DNA from: Pachyseris speciosa
Lineage: Eukaryota; Cnidaria; Anthozoa; Scleractinia; Pachyseridae
Length of the DNA stretch: 64,000 nt
Assembly: GCA_016490735.1 (NCBI GenBank)
Contig: JAEMWC010000377.1
Coordinates: 579,501 to 643,500, forward strand
Direction of reading: 5' to 3'
Every line of letters starts with the position of its first letter. The first letter of the stretch is position 1. Positions 24,401 to 30,297 of the stretch are shown piece after piece. Made by a program: the position numbers and the translations under genes. The notes under the pieces were generated by a model. The model was not told the origin of the DNA. It saw nothing but the letters and a program-made list of their open reading frames with translations, and did not search any database.

Positions 24401-26619
24401 TGGAAAGTGATGATGCGAAGATTGTGTATTATCTTTGCTGAGATGAATGTTCATTCACGCAGCCGCGTTCAAGAGGTTTTCTTTCTTACTTAGATCAAGT
24501 GAACTCGTTAGCTTATGGTAAGAGTTCCGACTGCAATAGAGGGTATGCAACCAGTCTCCAGAGATTCGAATGACAATAGGTTGGCGGCCATGTTGGTGGA
24601 CAACAACAAAAGAAGCTGATGAGAAATCTTTTGTTCACGGTACACCAACATGGCGGTGATAACGTAACGTGCATACGCCCTATTGGATTGTGATGTGACG
24701 AAAGCTGTTTCAATTCAATTTCTAAGAAATTTCCGCTTCCAATCAACTTTCTCTTAGCCTGCGTGCAGACGTCTCCTATTTCCTTTGTTGCACGCGGAAA
24801 AGGGACGTCTGCGAAACAGCGTCGCTAATCGTGTTCCAGGAGACGTCTGCGCGTAGGCTACTTTCTCTAAACATGCCTCGTTCGAATCATTTTCGCCAGC
24901 CAGCGCAGTATCCCAGAACGAACCCGTAGTGTTCTCAGCTGGTATGTTATTGCTTCCAATATCCTCTCAAAGGCTTGATTTTTTTTAATAATGACTGCCT
25001 TGGTTATTTGTTCTGCTGTAAAACTAATAGACCTTTATAGCTTGTAGATTTTGTTGTCCCATTGTAGACCACGTGATGTTACTCTAGAGAACTGTTTCTT
25101 TGAATTTTCGCCTTATTCACGTGCATATGTACGCATAATTTATGAAAAGACAAAAGGCAAATCCCCTTGGGAAGATCACATGGTCTACATTGGGAAAACA
25201 AAATCTACAAGCAAAAAAGGTCTATTAGGTTGAAAGGTTTTCCGAACTATATATTAGGGACCTTAAGCAACGGCGACGGCAACGAAAACGTCATTTCAAA
25301 ATACAACATCTCGTATCCGTAATTCTTTCGCGATTATTCCAACTTGTTTAACTTGGAAAATGCTGGCGATATGTCAGCGACGACGGCGACGGCAACGAAA
25401 ACGTCATTTCAAAATATAAGCTCACATTTTTGTAACAATTTTGCGAGAATTTCCACTTGTTAATTTAACTTTGAAAATGCTGGCGATATGTCAACGACGA
25501 TGGCGACGGCAACGAAAACGTCATTTCAAATTTTGTAACTATTTTGCGAGTATTTCCACTTGTCTCACTGGTACAAAGTGGGCGAACTATACGGGAATTA
25601 ACTGAAATTTGTAGGAACGGCTTTGAAATTAAAAAAAGGAGGATGAAAAATTCACCATCATTTGCTCACAAAACCTAAAATGTAGTTATTTCACGTTGTT
25701 GTTTAGAAGAGGACGGCAAAGAAATGTACCAAAGTGTATGATGCACGTGCAGAGCTGTTGTTTTTGCTCATTAGGGAGTTTAAGAAACGAGGACGGTAAC
25801 GGCAACGAGAACACCACTAAACAATGGGCTTAATGAGCGAAAACAATGGCTCTGCACGTGCGTTTGCATTTTGGTACATTTCTTTGCCGTCCTCTGCAAA
25901 ACAACAAGGTGAAATGACCAAATTTTATGTTCTCTTGAGAACGTGAGCGCAAGACGGCAAATCTTTCTTTCTTTTTCCTTACTTTGACGTCGTTCATAGT
26001 AGTTTAGTTCCTGGACATATTGCTAGCATTTTCCAAGTTAAACAAGTTGGAATAATCGCGAAAGAGTTACGGATACGAGAACTTTCATTTTGAAATGACG
26101 TTTTCGTTGCCGTCATCGTTGCTTAAGGTCGTTAAACCTATTGTTTTGTAACGTTCTCATTGGCGTCGTCGTCGTCGTCGTCGTTGTGTAAGGTCCCTAT
26201 TAACAACAGTACCTTGGTATTATGTAACGATTGCCACGCGGAGCACGATAGTGCTCGCGTAGCTTTTGCCCGTCAATTCAGTATCCGCCCGGTAGTTCCC
26301 AAGCTGAACCGTTTTAACCCCAGCACATTGGCAGCGTATTGTGAAGATTTATTGTCGCTATACGCCGCAAAATCCTTTCGTTGAAAAATATAATCATGCG
26401 ATCAATTAGTCAAAAACCCCGGAATTTGTTAACTGTGGCAGATAAAAAAATTTCGTTGAGAAATGTTAGCGTATATTGAACATGATGCATTCCAAAAAAA
26501 GCAAAACTTCCCTTACAAAGTATATTCTCTCTGTTCTGTTGCTTAGTTCAAAAGATGTTCGTCCATCTGCCAGAGAGCTATTGGACACGGATCCATTTGT
26601 GAAAGACGTACAGCAGTAA
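227..26619 (+). CDS. DED-containing MAP3K (MEKK2/3-like) protein kinase, 11-exon gene model
   Basis: Predicted cytoplasmic Ser/Thr kinase of 500 residues built from exons 227-476, 6878-6907, 7779-8043, 8329-8497, 9077-9163, 13595-13720, 20179-20326, 20833-20906, 21718-21830, 22783-22950 and 26547-26619. Every junction is GT-AG, phases match at all ten introns, and the sum is 1,503 nt. Residues 1-83 are a death effector domain with an RNDL (RxDL) motif at 72-75. Residues about 94-225 are a Ser/Pro/Gln-rich linker. The kinase runs from about 226 to 495: glycine loop GSGGFAK, Lys254 in ACKM, Glu275, HKD at 354-356, DFG at 375-377, SPE at 405-407. The stretch WSVACTVVEML is typical of MEKK2/3 kinases. 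HKD replaces HRD conservatively, so activity is plausible. By family knowledge a MAP3K phosphorylates MAP2Ks; the DED suggests recruitment to death-domain-type assemblies, which is inference. An unseen exon in the 6.4-kb intron 1 cannot be excluded. Confidence 0.82.
477..6877. other. Intron 1 (6.4 kb), mostly unannotated
   Basis: AT-rich intron. Apart from a foldback element near 1,989-2,507 and a short CAA microsatellite around 4,363-4,385, I see no gene, RNA or recognisable repeat. Short open frames at 681-1018, 3547-3777 and 5100-5345 lack codon bias or any family motif and are treated as chance. Confidence 0.55.
1989..2507. repeat. Foldback (MITE-like) element with about 165-bp arms
   Basis: The left end (AAAAAGTTTTAAATAGTATT) is the reverse complement of the right end. 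The arms continue through GCAGACGTTTCGGGCCTAGC and the GCGCTCTTACCTAT stretch with few mismatches, leaving a central loop of about 180 bp. No transposase ORF. It sits in intron 1. The 12-mer TATATTTTTCAG occurs 52 bp left of it and immediately at its right end. Confidence 0.8.
6878..6907 (+). CDS. Exon 2: 30-nt linker micro-exon
   Basis: Acceptor TTTTTCCAG and donor GTAAGTAC bound exactly 30 nt. Phase 1 in and phase 1 out join the DED exon to exon 3 without a stop, reading NHYAEVQNP across the linker. This is the least certain exon because of its size, but both phases fit. Confidence 0.6.
6908..7778. other. Intron 2, nothing recognised
   Basis: AT-rich intron sequence between two linker exons. 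I see no repeat structure or coding signal in it. Confidence 0.5.
7779..8043 (+). CDS. Exon 3: Ser/Pro/Gln-rich linker
   Basis: Acceptor ATTATATAG, donor AG|GTTTGT. The 265-nt exon encodes a low-complexity hydrophilic linker, acidic at first (EEREPQEQGEP) then rich in Ser, Thr and Gln, as expected for a disordered region and possible phosphorylation target between DED and kinase. Ends in phase 2. Confidence 0.72.
8329..8497 (+). CDS. Exon 4: linker end and kinase glycine loop
   Basis: Acceptor TTTGATTCAG, donor GCCAAG|GTATTG. Encodes the start of the kinase domain with YKLMKRLGSGGFAK, the ATP-binding glycine-rich loop. The donor and following intron sequence are tandemly duplicated just downstream (second copy from about 8,744), creating a decoy splice donor. 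Confidence 0.82.
8489..9010 (+). repeat. Tandem duplication spanning the exon 4 splice donor
   Basis: A unit of about 255 bp beginning TTTGCCAAGGTATTGCTTCT is present twice, starting near 8,489 and 8,744. Each unit itself contains two related halves around GCAACAGCATCTCTCATT. The first copy includes the true end of exon 4; the second therefore carries a duplicated 5' splice site inside the intron. Confidence 0.85.
9077..9163 (+). CDS. Exon 5: kinase beta-2/beta-3 with catalytic Lys
   Basis: 87 nt, phase 0 at both ends. Reads VYLVEDRNTGRRMACKM; the Lys of ACKM (residue 254) is the expected ATP-anchoring lysine. Acceptor CATTCCACAG, donor ATG|GTATGT. Confidence 0.85.
9477..10018 (+). repeat. 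Direct repeat pair of about 175-180 bp
   Basis: TTGTCACGTATCGGAAAA through AACTCCAGATGGACTGCCGT is present at about 9,477-9,655 and again at about 9,845-10,018 with few differences. The interval between them contains the small foldback at 9,663-9,769. Intron 5. Confidence 0.8.
9663..9769. repeat. Short MITE with GTAGTCTCTAA termini
   Basis: Ends GTAGTCTCTAATTTTGGCG and its inverse CGCCAAAAATTAGAGACTAC bound 107 bp of GC-rich sequence. Too short to code; non-autonomous element inside the direct-repeat pair. Confidence 0.75.
10034..10775 (+). repeat. Interspersed repeat with tRNA-like internal promoter, copy 1
   Basis: Begins near AAGTACGGGATATCACACAC and ends near AGGCTAATTGTAGCCTC. Matches the copy at 11,793-12,540. 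A tRNA-like segment at about 10,428-10,475 has a box A-like TGGCCTAAAGGTCA and box B-like GGGTTCGATG, suggesting a tRNA-derived SINE embedded in a longer repeat unit. Intron 5. Confidence 0.65.
11496..11783. repeat. C-rich telomere-like minisatellite
   Basis: About 290 bp of CCCTAACCC-like runs, with a higher-order unit of roughly 30 bp built on CCCCCTAACCCCCAATCTGT. CCCTAA resembles the metazoan telomere C-strand, but the unit is degenerate and interrupted by CAATCTGTAA, so it is a minisatellite and not a clean interstitial telomere. Intron 5. Confidence 0.8.
11793..12540 (+). repeat. Interspersed repeat with tRNA-like internal promoter, copy 2
   Basis: Diverged second copy of the 10,034-10,775 unit. 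The tRNA-like part is clearer here: TGGTCTAGAGGTCATTG (box A) and GGGTTCGAACTCC (box B) at about 12,212-12,258. The C-rich minisatellite lies immediately before it. Confidence 0.65.
13595..13720 (+). CDS. Exon 6: kinase helix C to hinge
   Basis: 126 nt, phase 0. Encodes KTTAFFKEVVVLMAVNHRYI with the helix-C Glu (residue 275) and the hinge LLMFLEYMEG, typical of Ste11/MEKK kinases. Acceptor TTTTTCCCCTAG, donor GGG|GTAGGT. Confidence 0.87.
13962..14380 (+). repeat. Pair of diverged direct repeats
   Basis: A segment of about 120 bp (CTTGGAGTTACTTAATATTC, then TTGGAATCATGTGCAAGT) recurs about 300 bp downstream. Function unknown; probably fragments of a transposon. Intron 6. Confidence 0.55.
14400..17080. 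other. Intron 6, left part, no gene
   Basis: Contains scattered GTCAGGGAATTTT motifs near 14,640, 15,110 and 15,280 that look like repeat debris, and a TGTTGC microsatellite at about 16,074-16,104. A 183-codon open frame at 15573-16124 runs through that microsatellite and has no recognisable motif. Confidence 0.45.
17083..17300 (+). repeat. tRNA-derived SINE
   Basis: A tRNA-like head (TTAGCTCCGTTGGTAGAGC as box A, GGTTCAAACCC as box B, ending CCAGACCA) is followed by a SINE body: GTGCTGCCTTTGTAATGACA and GATAAACCGTAGGTCC. I recognise this family as abundant in anthozoan genomes. The tRNA part does not fold cleanly, so it is not a functional tRNA gene. Confidence 0.82.
17410..19180 (-). mobile_element. 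5'-truncated non-LTR retrotransposon (LINE)
   Basis: A minus-strand LINE in intron 6 containing only the reverse transcriptase half. A 467-codon frame (17508-18911) and an upstream frame (18812-19085 plus a few codons beyond an in-frame stop) make up the RT region. The endonuclease is missing, so it is a dead 5'-truncated copy. The sequence to about 19,235 (GGTATATAAATACCTTACCA) belongs to another repeat. Confidence 0.85.
17508..19085 (-). pseudogene. LINE reverse transcriptase, partial, frameshifted
   Basis: RNA-dependent DNA polymerase of a non-LTR retrotransposon. Visible motifs: FIDFTKAFDTVSH (first catalytic Asp), GVPQGSVLGPTLFSLFINDL and YADDTTIY (catalytic Asp pair), then a long thumb and C-terminal region. 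Upstream TGPDGVQARLLKS sits in another frame, so at least one frameshift separates it. Intact catalytic residues, but no endonuclease domain. Clade likely within the Jockey/CR1/RTE range; not resolved by eye. Confidence 0.85.
19240..19905. other. Intron 6, right part, no gene
   Basis: A 109-codon open frame at 19491-19820 has no recognisable domain and no splice context. I see nothing else in it. Confidence 0.4.
19910..20106. repeat. Two tandem copies of an AACCCTTTCACCACC foldback MITE
   Basis: Two head-to-tail units of about 97-100 bp share CTAGCCAGAGTAAAATCTAT. The second unit is bounded by AACCCTTTCACCACCAAAGG and its inverse CCTTTGGTGGTGAAAGG. Very short non-autonomous elements, 75 bp before exon 7. 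Confidence 0.8.
20179..20326 (+). CDS. Exon 7: kinase helix D/E and catalytic loop
   Basis: Encodes GSVQNLLILKGPIQEPLV through VVHKDIK; HKD (354-356) carries the catalytic Asp with Lys in place of the usual Arg. Acceptor GGTTTCCAG, donor AAAAG|GTTAAA, a weak donor but the phase (1) matches exon 8. Confidence 0.87.
20833..20906 (+). CDS. Exon 8: ANILL and DFG
   Basis: Encodes the magnesium-binding Asn in GANILLD and the DFG motif in KLADFGIC. 74 nt, phase 1 to phase 0. Acceptor CATGTGGCAG, donor GTGGAT|GTAAGAG. Confidence 0.88.
20960..21080 (-). repeat. Fragment of SINE family 2
   Basis: An ATAATAATAATA-type tail, then CACTTTATTGAAGTCTCAAA and GGGGAGACTAAATCAAATCA match the 3' part of the complete element at 24,076-24,375 in the same orientation. 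The tRNA-like head is missing. Confidence 0.75.
21149..21549. mobile_element. PIF/Harbinger-type MITE with TTA target duplication
   Basis: The terminal inverted repeats start GGGCCTGTTCACAT and pair for about 50 bp. The element is flanked by TTA on both sides (21146-21148 and 21550-21552). GGGCCTGTT termini with a TWA duplication are typical of Tourist/Harbinger MITEs. The interior holds further GGTGAGGTxCCCCAC palindromes. Intron 8. Confidence 0.82.
21718..21830 (+). CDS. Exon 9: activation segment
   Basis: Encodes TGGFYTSENLNTFLWCSPER then GYSRNTDIW. SPE takes the place of APE, and the Thr/Ser-rich activation loop could be phosphorylated. The loop is several residues longer than usual before SPE. 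Acceptor AATTCCATAG, donor ATATG|GTAACAG. Confidence 0.88.
22066..22327. repeat. Near-perfect foldback element, about 125-bp arms
   Basis: The whole element is a hairpin centred near 22,197 (CAAACATGTTTG). Arms share GAGGAAACAGC, GAGGCAGATGGCT and GTTTCCTC. No coding capacity. Lies in intron 9. Confidence 0.8.
22783..22950 (+). CDS. Exon 10: kinase C-lobe
   Basis: Reads SVACTVVEMLTTKPPFG, a signature shared with MEKK2/3 kinases, followed by C-lobe helices ending RSFLKRCF. Acceptor GACATACAG, donor TTCTG|GTAAGT, phase 2. Confidence 0.88.
22951..23670. other. Intron 10, first part
   Basis: No gene or repeat recognised. The open frame at 23328-23561 has no motif or coding character that I can defend. 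Confidence 0.4.
23671..24071. repeat. CCCGGGGG-ended element with internal 90-bp duplication
   Basis: Ends CCCGGGGGAGGGG and TAGTACCCCCCGGG are inverted. Inside, ACACTCCCTATAATGGCCAA through GGGGTCCCTTTTTAACGC is duplicated after a G-run, and CTTTCATATACC-like phrases recur. Non-coding interspersed element in intron 10. Confidence 0.7.
24076..24375 (-). repeat. tRNA-derived SINE, family 2
   Basis: On the minus strand it starts GGGAGCAGAGTTGGCGCAGA (box A region), has GGGTTTGATTCC (box B), a body with TTTTTCTCCGGGTACTCCGG, and ends in an ATGATGATG-like tail. The same family contributes the fragment at 20,960-21,080. Confidence 0.8.
24755..24860. repeat. 106-bp MITE with TAGCCTGCGTGCAGACGTCT termini
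   Basis: TAGCCTGCGTGCAGACGTCT at the left and its near-perfect inverse ending CGCGTAGGCTA at the right. Intron 10. Confidence 0.8.
25256..26198. repeat. Nested composite foldback element
   Basis: Outer ends AGGGACCTTAAGCAACGGCG and its inverse TAAGGTCCCT. About 110-bp inner arms (GGCAACGAAAACGTCATTTC, ATTCCAACTTGTTTAACTTG) recur inverted near 26,020-26,130. The left arm is additionally repeated in tandem about three times (CGACGGCAACGAAAACGTCA). A further inverted pair is built on GAGGACGGCAAAGAAATG. Probably one MITE family inserted or duplicated into itself. Confidence 0.75.
26547..26619 (+). CDS. Exon 11: kinase C-terminus and stop
   Basis: Acceptor TTGCTTAG. The 73 nt complete the phase-2 codon and encode SKDVRPSARELLDTDPFV, the conserved RPSA..LL helix at the end of MAP3K domains, then a short tail and TAA at 26617-26619. 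No other exon is needed between 22,950 and here. Confidence 0.87.
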
Positions 26620-26820
26620 CGAATGTGCTGATCACATGTTGTCCTGGGCCCGGTTGTTCGAAAGCCAATTAACTTAATCCATGATTAACATAAACTTTGT
26701 TTGCTGTTTTAACTTTTGGATGAAAGTTTCGGCTTTTGTTGCTTTTTCTTTTCAAGATTAACGTCCTTTTATCTAAAATTTTGCAGAATATCAGTGTTGA
26801 ACAACGTTTTTGGACGGAGA

Positions 26821-26826
26821 AATAAA
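26821..26826 (+). terminator. Candidate poly(A) signal of the DED-kinase gene
   Basis: AATAAA 200 nt after the stop codon. It is the first canonical hexamer after the stop that I noticed; no transcript evidence. Confidence 0.4.
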
Positions 26827-28138
26827 CTCCTTGATTAGCTTTTAATCTTGGATTAGAGTTAATCGGCTTTCTAACAACCGGGCCGTGATGGAAAACTCAA
26901 GACGCAGTGAGCTGAATGAACCAAACGCAAATGATGCAGACAGACTTGGATGAAATGAAACATGTTCACTTGCCGAGATTGTGGGACCAACGGAGAACAT
27001 ACATTGTCTCGTCTTCTATTTTCCCCTCAATGTTAGGCTGCTGTAGTGTGCAGACTTTCTTTGTTTGACTCCCTACAAGCCGAGTACCTGAACTAGGCTT
27101 ACCTAATCAGCTCACATGTCAGCGCGCGTTCATCATTAGATACGAAGCACGCGGGAAGTTTGGAGAGCACGAAAGATGCAGCTTCTTGAGTGTTCTCCAA
27201 ACTTCCCAAGTGCTTCATATCTCGATGAACGCACCGCTGACGCAAGAACCAATTGTTTTATAACATTTTAACTCCGACGTCATCAGCCGCAGTGTGCACA
27301 ATGGGAGTAGGAAGCACGCTCGCGAAATGAATTTTATTACATAAATTTACAGAATTTACAATTGAATTCTCATAATTTTGTCAGTGTAGTTTCATCAGGC
27401 GATGACATTTGAGCGAATGTCGATAAAATGAAAAATAAAGTTTTGAGATATGTGAAATGATTTGTAGCCATTTGATTGTGTAGTTTTATTGTTAACATAA
27501 TTATTGCCAATCAGTAAAAATGAATTCTTAATGCTTTCAGTCCTATGTTAGTTTTCTTTGAATAGCCCTATTGTAGCTTGCGTGCGGAAACCGAAAATTT
27601 TGTTGATCCCTTGGGTTGAAAGGGCCAACGTGTTCTTCCATCAGCCTGTTCCACAAATTCTGTTTGCGTGTAACGTTTTAGGTCTAAGCTCGAGAAATTC
27701 AACGGTGAAAATTCCTGTAACCCAGACCCCCAGCAACTTTTGACCAAAGGAAACTTACGATTCTCTTCTCGAAATTAGGCAAGTTTGGGACCAATTACGC
27801 TTTGCGTGCCTATATTTCTGTTTTCGTGTAAGCCAAAGTTTTGGGGTAAATGTTTCATGTTCAAGCTTCAAATATCTGAATTTTTGATGGTCGATTCCTC
27901 TGAAATTTCACAGGGGTCTTGGTGGATAATGGAATTACATCACGATTGTCGTTTTATTGGCAGGTGGCGATTTACGGTGATATTTAACGCTGCTAAATTT
28001 AGTACTTGCAAAAAGCATTGTGTTCGAGTTTTCTGATTGAGAAGGGCAGTTAAGTGAATGGTTTTTTACTTAGTGATAAAGGATAACCTCTTCTTTGATG
28101 TGACAGAAGAAGATTCGTTGAAAAGTATTGGCTTCCAT
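26827..28138. other. Intergenic spacer between host gene and viral element
   Basis: Contains the foldback at 27,119-27,241. Short frames at 27558-27743 and 27785-28036 have no motif. No gene supported. Confidence 0.45.
27119..27241. repeat. Hairpin MITE, about 50-bp arms
   Basis: GTCAGCGCGCGTTCATC at the left and GATGAACGCACCGCTGAC at the right; the arms continue through GGGAAGTTTGGAGA and its inverse TCTCCAAACTTCCC. Confidence 0.78.
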
Positions 28139-28284
28139 AGGACACACATGTAAAGTGGGGGTTCTGGCGCAGCGCGCACTCGTAACAACATCTCCAAAAC
28201 CTCGTCGCCTGCCCCTCGGTTTTGGAGGAGATGTTGTTCAGGCGCGTCGCGACCAGAACCCCCACTTTACATCTGTGTGTCCCT
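28139..28284. repeat. Hairpin element at the left edge of the viral insertion
   Basis: GGACACACATGTAAAGTGGG and CCCACTTTACATCTGTGTGT are inverted; inner parts TAACAACATCTCCAAAACC and GGTTTTGGAGGAGATGTTGT also pair. It abuts viral copy B and could be a MITE or part of the viral terminus; the GC-rich arms look unlike the later foldback at 53,973. Confidence 0.7.
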
Positions 28285-28371
28285 TTGACAAAAACAACCA
28301 AAAAAACTTTTTTTCCTTTATATATCCGGGTTCCAGGCAGTCATGATACCTTGAAGTGCCACACCACACCC

Positions 28372-28384
28372 CCTATTAGAGGGA
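28372..28384 (+). promoter_or_regulatory. Conserved intergenic motif, occurrence 1
   Basis: CCTATTAGAGGGA, 25 nt ahead of o1. The same core CCTATTAG precedes other small ORFs. Confidence 0.4.
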
Positions 28385-28408
28385 AGGGCGCACAGGGTAC
28401 ACAAAGGA

Positions 28409-28642
28409 ATGGCCGCAGCAAGAGTGCAAGAAGAAGTCCTGAACGACTATTACGGCCAAGCCTCCCCCGTACAGGCACCCCGCAGAAAGCGGCCGCCAGT
28501 GCCAGCCCCACGCCGGAGCCGGCAAGAAATGAAGGAAGAAATCATGCGGTTGTACACCTCCTCACCACCCCCCTTTCTTCCTCAACCCCCTCAACCACAA
28601 TTGGCGCCTCCCCCCCCAACGACCAATGACACCACCCCATGA
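28409..28642 (+). CDS. Viral small ORF o1 (B), Pro-rich, 77 aa
   Basis: First ORF of the copy B small-gene cluster. Starts MAAARVQEEVLNDYYGQ. The middle is basic and Pro-rich (RRKRPPVPAPRRSR) and the end is poly-Pro (PPPFLPQPPQPQ). No family recognised; PxxP runs could bind SH3-type partners, which is speculation. It lies just after a CCTATTAGAGG motif and overlaps o2 by 17 nt. Copy A is truncated before this gene, so there is no homologue to test selection. Confidence 0.5.
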   Translation: MAAARVQEEVLNDYYGQASPVQAPRRKRPPVPAPRRSRQEMKEEIMRLYTSSPPPFLPQPPQPQLAPPPPTTNDTTP

Positions 28643-28856
28643 GGAGCAAAAAAACACCAACCATGTGAGCTACTCACCCCCTCAGTATTTCAGTTCCTTT
28701 CGCTGTTTGAAATGCACTGGCTGCAACGAGGACGATATCTGTCTCAGAACCGGAGCCCCACCACCCTTTTGGGTTGGCATGGATGATCCTCCCGCTCGGG
28801 TGAGGGATGAATGGTTTGGGGTTTGGGATGCAGCCGGAGTGGGTGTTGTTGAATAG
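28626..28856 (+). CDS. Viral small ORF o2 (B), Cys-cluster protein, 76 aa
   Basis: Overlaps the end of o1 in another frame. Contains CLKCTGCNEDDIC, a CxxCxxC-type cluster that could bind zinc, followed by WVGMDDPPARVRDEW. No family recognised. Followed within 10 nt by a CCTATTAGAGAGA motif. Absent from copy A because of truncation. Confidence 0.45.
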   Translation: MTPPHEEQKNTNHVSYSPPQYFSSFRCLKCTGCNEDDICLRTGAPPPFWVGMDDPPARVRDEWFGVWDAAGVGVVE

Positions 28857-28863
28857 ACGTCGG

Positions 28864-28876
28864 CCTATTAGAGAGA
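28864..28876 (+). promoter_or_regulatory. Conserved intergenic motif, occurrence 2
   Basis: CCTATTAGAGAGA between the o2 stop and the o3 start. Confidence 0.4.
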
Positions 28877-28894
28877 GAGGGATATGCGGTAGGA

Positions 28895-29359
28895 TTGATG
28901 GAAGGCAAGCCGCCAGTGTCTTGGAATATGGATTCCAATCCACTCCAAGAAATTTTCATTCAGGAAAATGAGGAAGACGACGAAAAAATGGAATTTGATG
29001 GGTTCCTTCCAAATAACGAAGCCTTTTCAAAGCGTCTTCACAACAATTTTGCGGCGTTGTTGAAAGATTGGCCAGAATACGAAATTAACCCCAAATTTTA
29101 TGAAACTGTTGAAGAATATTTAGTTGAAGGGGCCGACCCATACCATTTTATCACAAACTTTTTAAAAAAGAACGAAAAAAGCTCACACGAATTATTTTAT
29201 TACAAAGTTCTTTGTAAAACTGTAGATAGTGTATTTTGTAATTTTATTCCAACTTTGAGAGAAATTTTTGAGGTTAACAACAAAGATCCAAAAGAGACCC
29301 TTTCTTTGGTTAACTCAATCAAATTGATTGCAAAGGTTGTTGAACCACGGGCCTATTAG
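28895..29359 (+). CDS. Viral small ORF o3 (B), about 140-154 aa
   Basis: Acidic N-terminus (ENEEDDEKMEFDGF) and a helical C-terminus (YYKVLCKTVDSVF, FIPTLREIFE). The C-terminal half matches the truncated copy A frame at 53780-53973, so it is a real gene. Start uncertain: ATG at 28895 or MDSNPLQ at about 28,931. The phrase DPYHFITNFLKK resembles the SPWxFIxK motif of o4 and o5, hinting at distant paralogy. The stop codon lies inside a CCTATTAG motif. Function unknown. Confidence 0.65.
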   Translation: MMEGKPPVSWNMDSNPLQEIFIQENEEDDEKMEFDGFLPNNEAFSKRLHNNFAALLKDWPEYEINPKFYETVEEYLVEGADPYHFITNFLKKNEKSSHELFYYKVLCKTVDSVFCNFIPTLREIFEVNNKDPKETLSLVNSIKLIAKVVEPRAY

Positions 29360-29364
29360 GGATA
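29352..29364 (+). promoter_or_regulatory. Conserved intergenic motif, occurrence 3
   Basis: CCTATTAGGGATA; it contains the o3 stop codon and lies 21 nt ahead of o4. Confidence 0.4.
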
Positions 29365-29384
29365 AGAGTGTGGCGGGGAGAGCG

Positions 29385-29690
29385 ATGACGGAGTGGCTGA
29401 AACGTCGCAACATAAGACGAGCGCTTGTCGCAGAAATAGACAAGTGGTTAGAGTGAAAAAAAAAAAAAAAAACAAGGACTCTATGGATTACGGCCTAATG
29501 TGTCACGTGCGTGAGCTCTTGCAAAATGATATGTCTCCATGGCAATACATTCTGAAAGTTGAGGGAAACTCACTTCATTGACGATTGTGCGTTCATATCG
29601 TACAGGGTTCTTCATTCCCTCCCCGAAGACGAAAAGGAGCGCATGAACAGGTGGTTGACCAACGAGGGATTTTATGACGCAGTTCATTGA
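29385..29690 (+). pseudogene. Viral small ORF o4 (B), broken
   Basis: Homologue of the intact copy A gene at 53450-53734. The start (MTEWLKRRNIRRALVAEIDK) is followed by a TGA at 29454 and a 17-A run; later parts lie in different frames (THFIDDCAFISYRVLHSL, then NRWLTNEGF). The stop, the poly-A tract and at least one further frameshift make it non-functional. Confidence 0.75.
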
Positions 29691-29694
29691 ACAA

Positions 29695-29982
29695 ATGGGT
29701 GGCGAACGACGCATCATAAGGCGCAAGTTGATCCTGAGAATCAACAGATGTTTGAAAGGGTTGGACAACGAAAACCTCCTCGAGGAGTTCGCGCCAATGT
29801 TGGTTGTGCGCTCTTTGTTGGAGAAGGATGACTCCCCGTGGAGGTTCATCAAGAAAACAAAAAACATTCACAAAATTTGCGGCGACATTTCCTTTAATGC
29901 TTTTAACCTCCTCAAAACCCCTGAAAAGGAGTACATGCAAAAGTGGTTGCTCGATGAAAAGTTTTGGAGAATTGCCCATTGA
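29695..29982 (+). CDS. Viral small ORF o5 (B), 95 aa
   Basis: Open and homologous to copy A 53135-53434; the start at 29695 is chosen because it aligns with MGDDDW in copy A (an upstream ATG at 29674 overlaps o4). Motifs: IRRKLILRINR, VVRSLLEKDDSPWRFI, KKTKNIHKICG, EYMQKWLLDEKFW. The same motif series occurs in o4, so o4 and o5 are tandem paralogues. No known family; predicted small helical cytosolic protein. Still open in both viral copies, unlike most neighbours. Confidence 0.72.
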   Translation: MGGERRIIRRKLILRINRCLKGLDNENLLEEFAPMLVVRSLLEKDDSPWRFIKKTKNIHKICGDISFNAFNLLKTPEKEYMQKWLLDEKFWRIAH

Positions 29983-30002
29983 AGATCTGCGACAATTTAT
30001 AA

Positions 30003-30200
30003 ATGGATCTGATGGAGCACATTCACTCCCTCCCACCCGAGTTGCGAGATAAAATCCTTCGCTTTCACATTCAAAACCAGCTGAATGAACGGAAGAAAAT
30101 GGGTTGGGGCTGGGTGCACGAAGAGTTGTTGGTTCCTTTATTTTGGTTTAAATTTCCAGTTCCTGGTTTTCCCCATCGTGATTGGTATTTTGAACAATAG
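30003..30200 (+). CDS. Viral small ORF o6 (B), F-box-like N-terminus, 65 aa
   Basis: MDLMEHIHSLPPELRDKI has the LPxEL..xI pattern that starts F-box domains, but the protein is too short for a full F-box plus substrate domain. Continues ERKKMGWGWVHEELLVPLFW. Homologous to copy A 52914-53114 and paralogous to o8, which shares LPPELREKIL and KxxGWxxVHxxL. If F-box-like it would contact SKP1; this is inference from one motif. Confidence 0.65.
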   Translation: MDLMEHIHSLPPELRDKILRFHIQNQLNERKKMGWGWVHEELLVPLFWFKFPVPGFPHRDWYFEQ

Positions 30201-30297
30201 CACCCCTTTCACAAATGGACCACCAACCACCCAGGGATCTGGTTGCCCTGAAATAAAAGGTTTGTGACGACTTGATAACCAAGCTTCGCTTTTTTGG

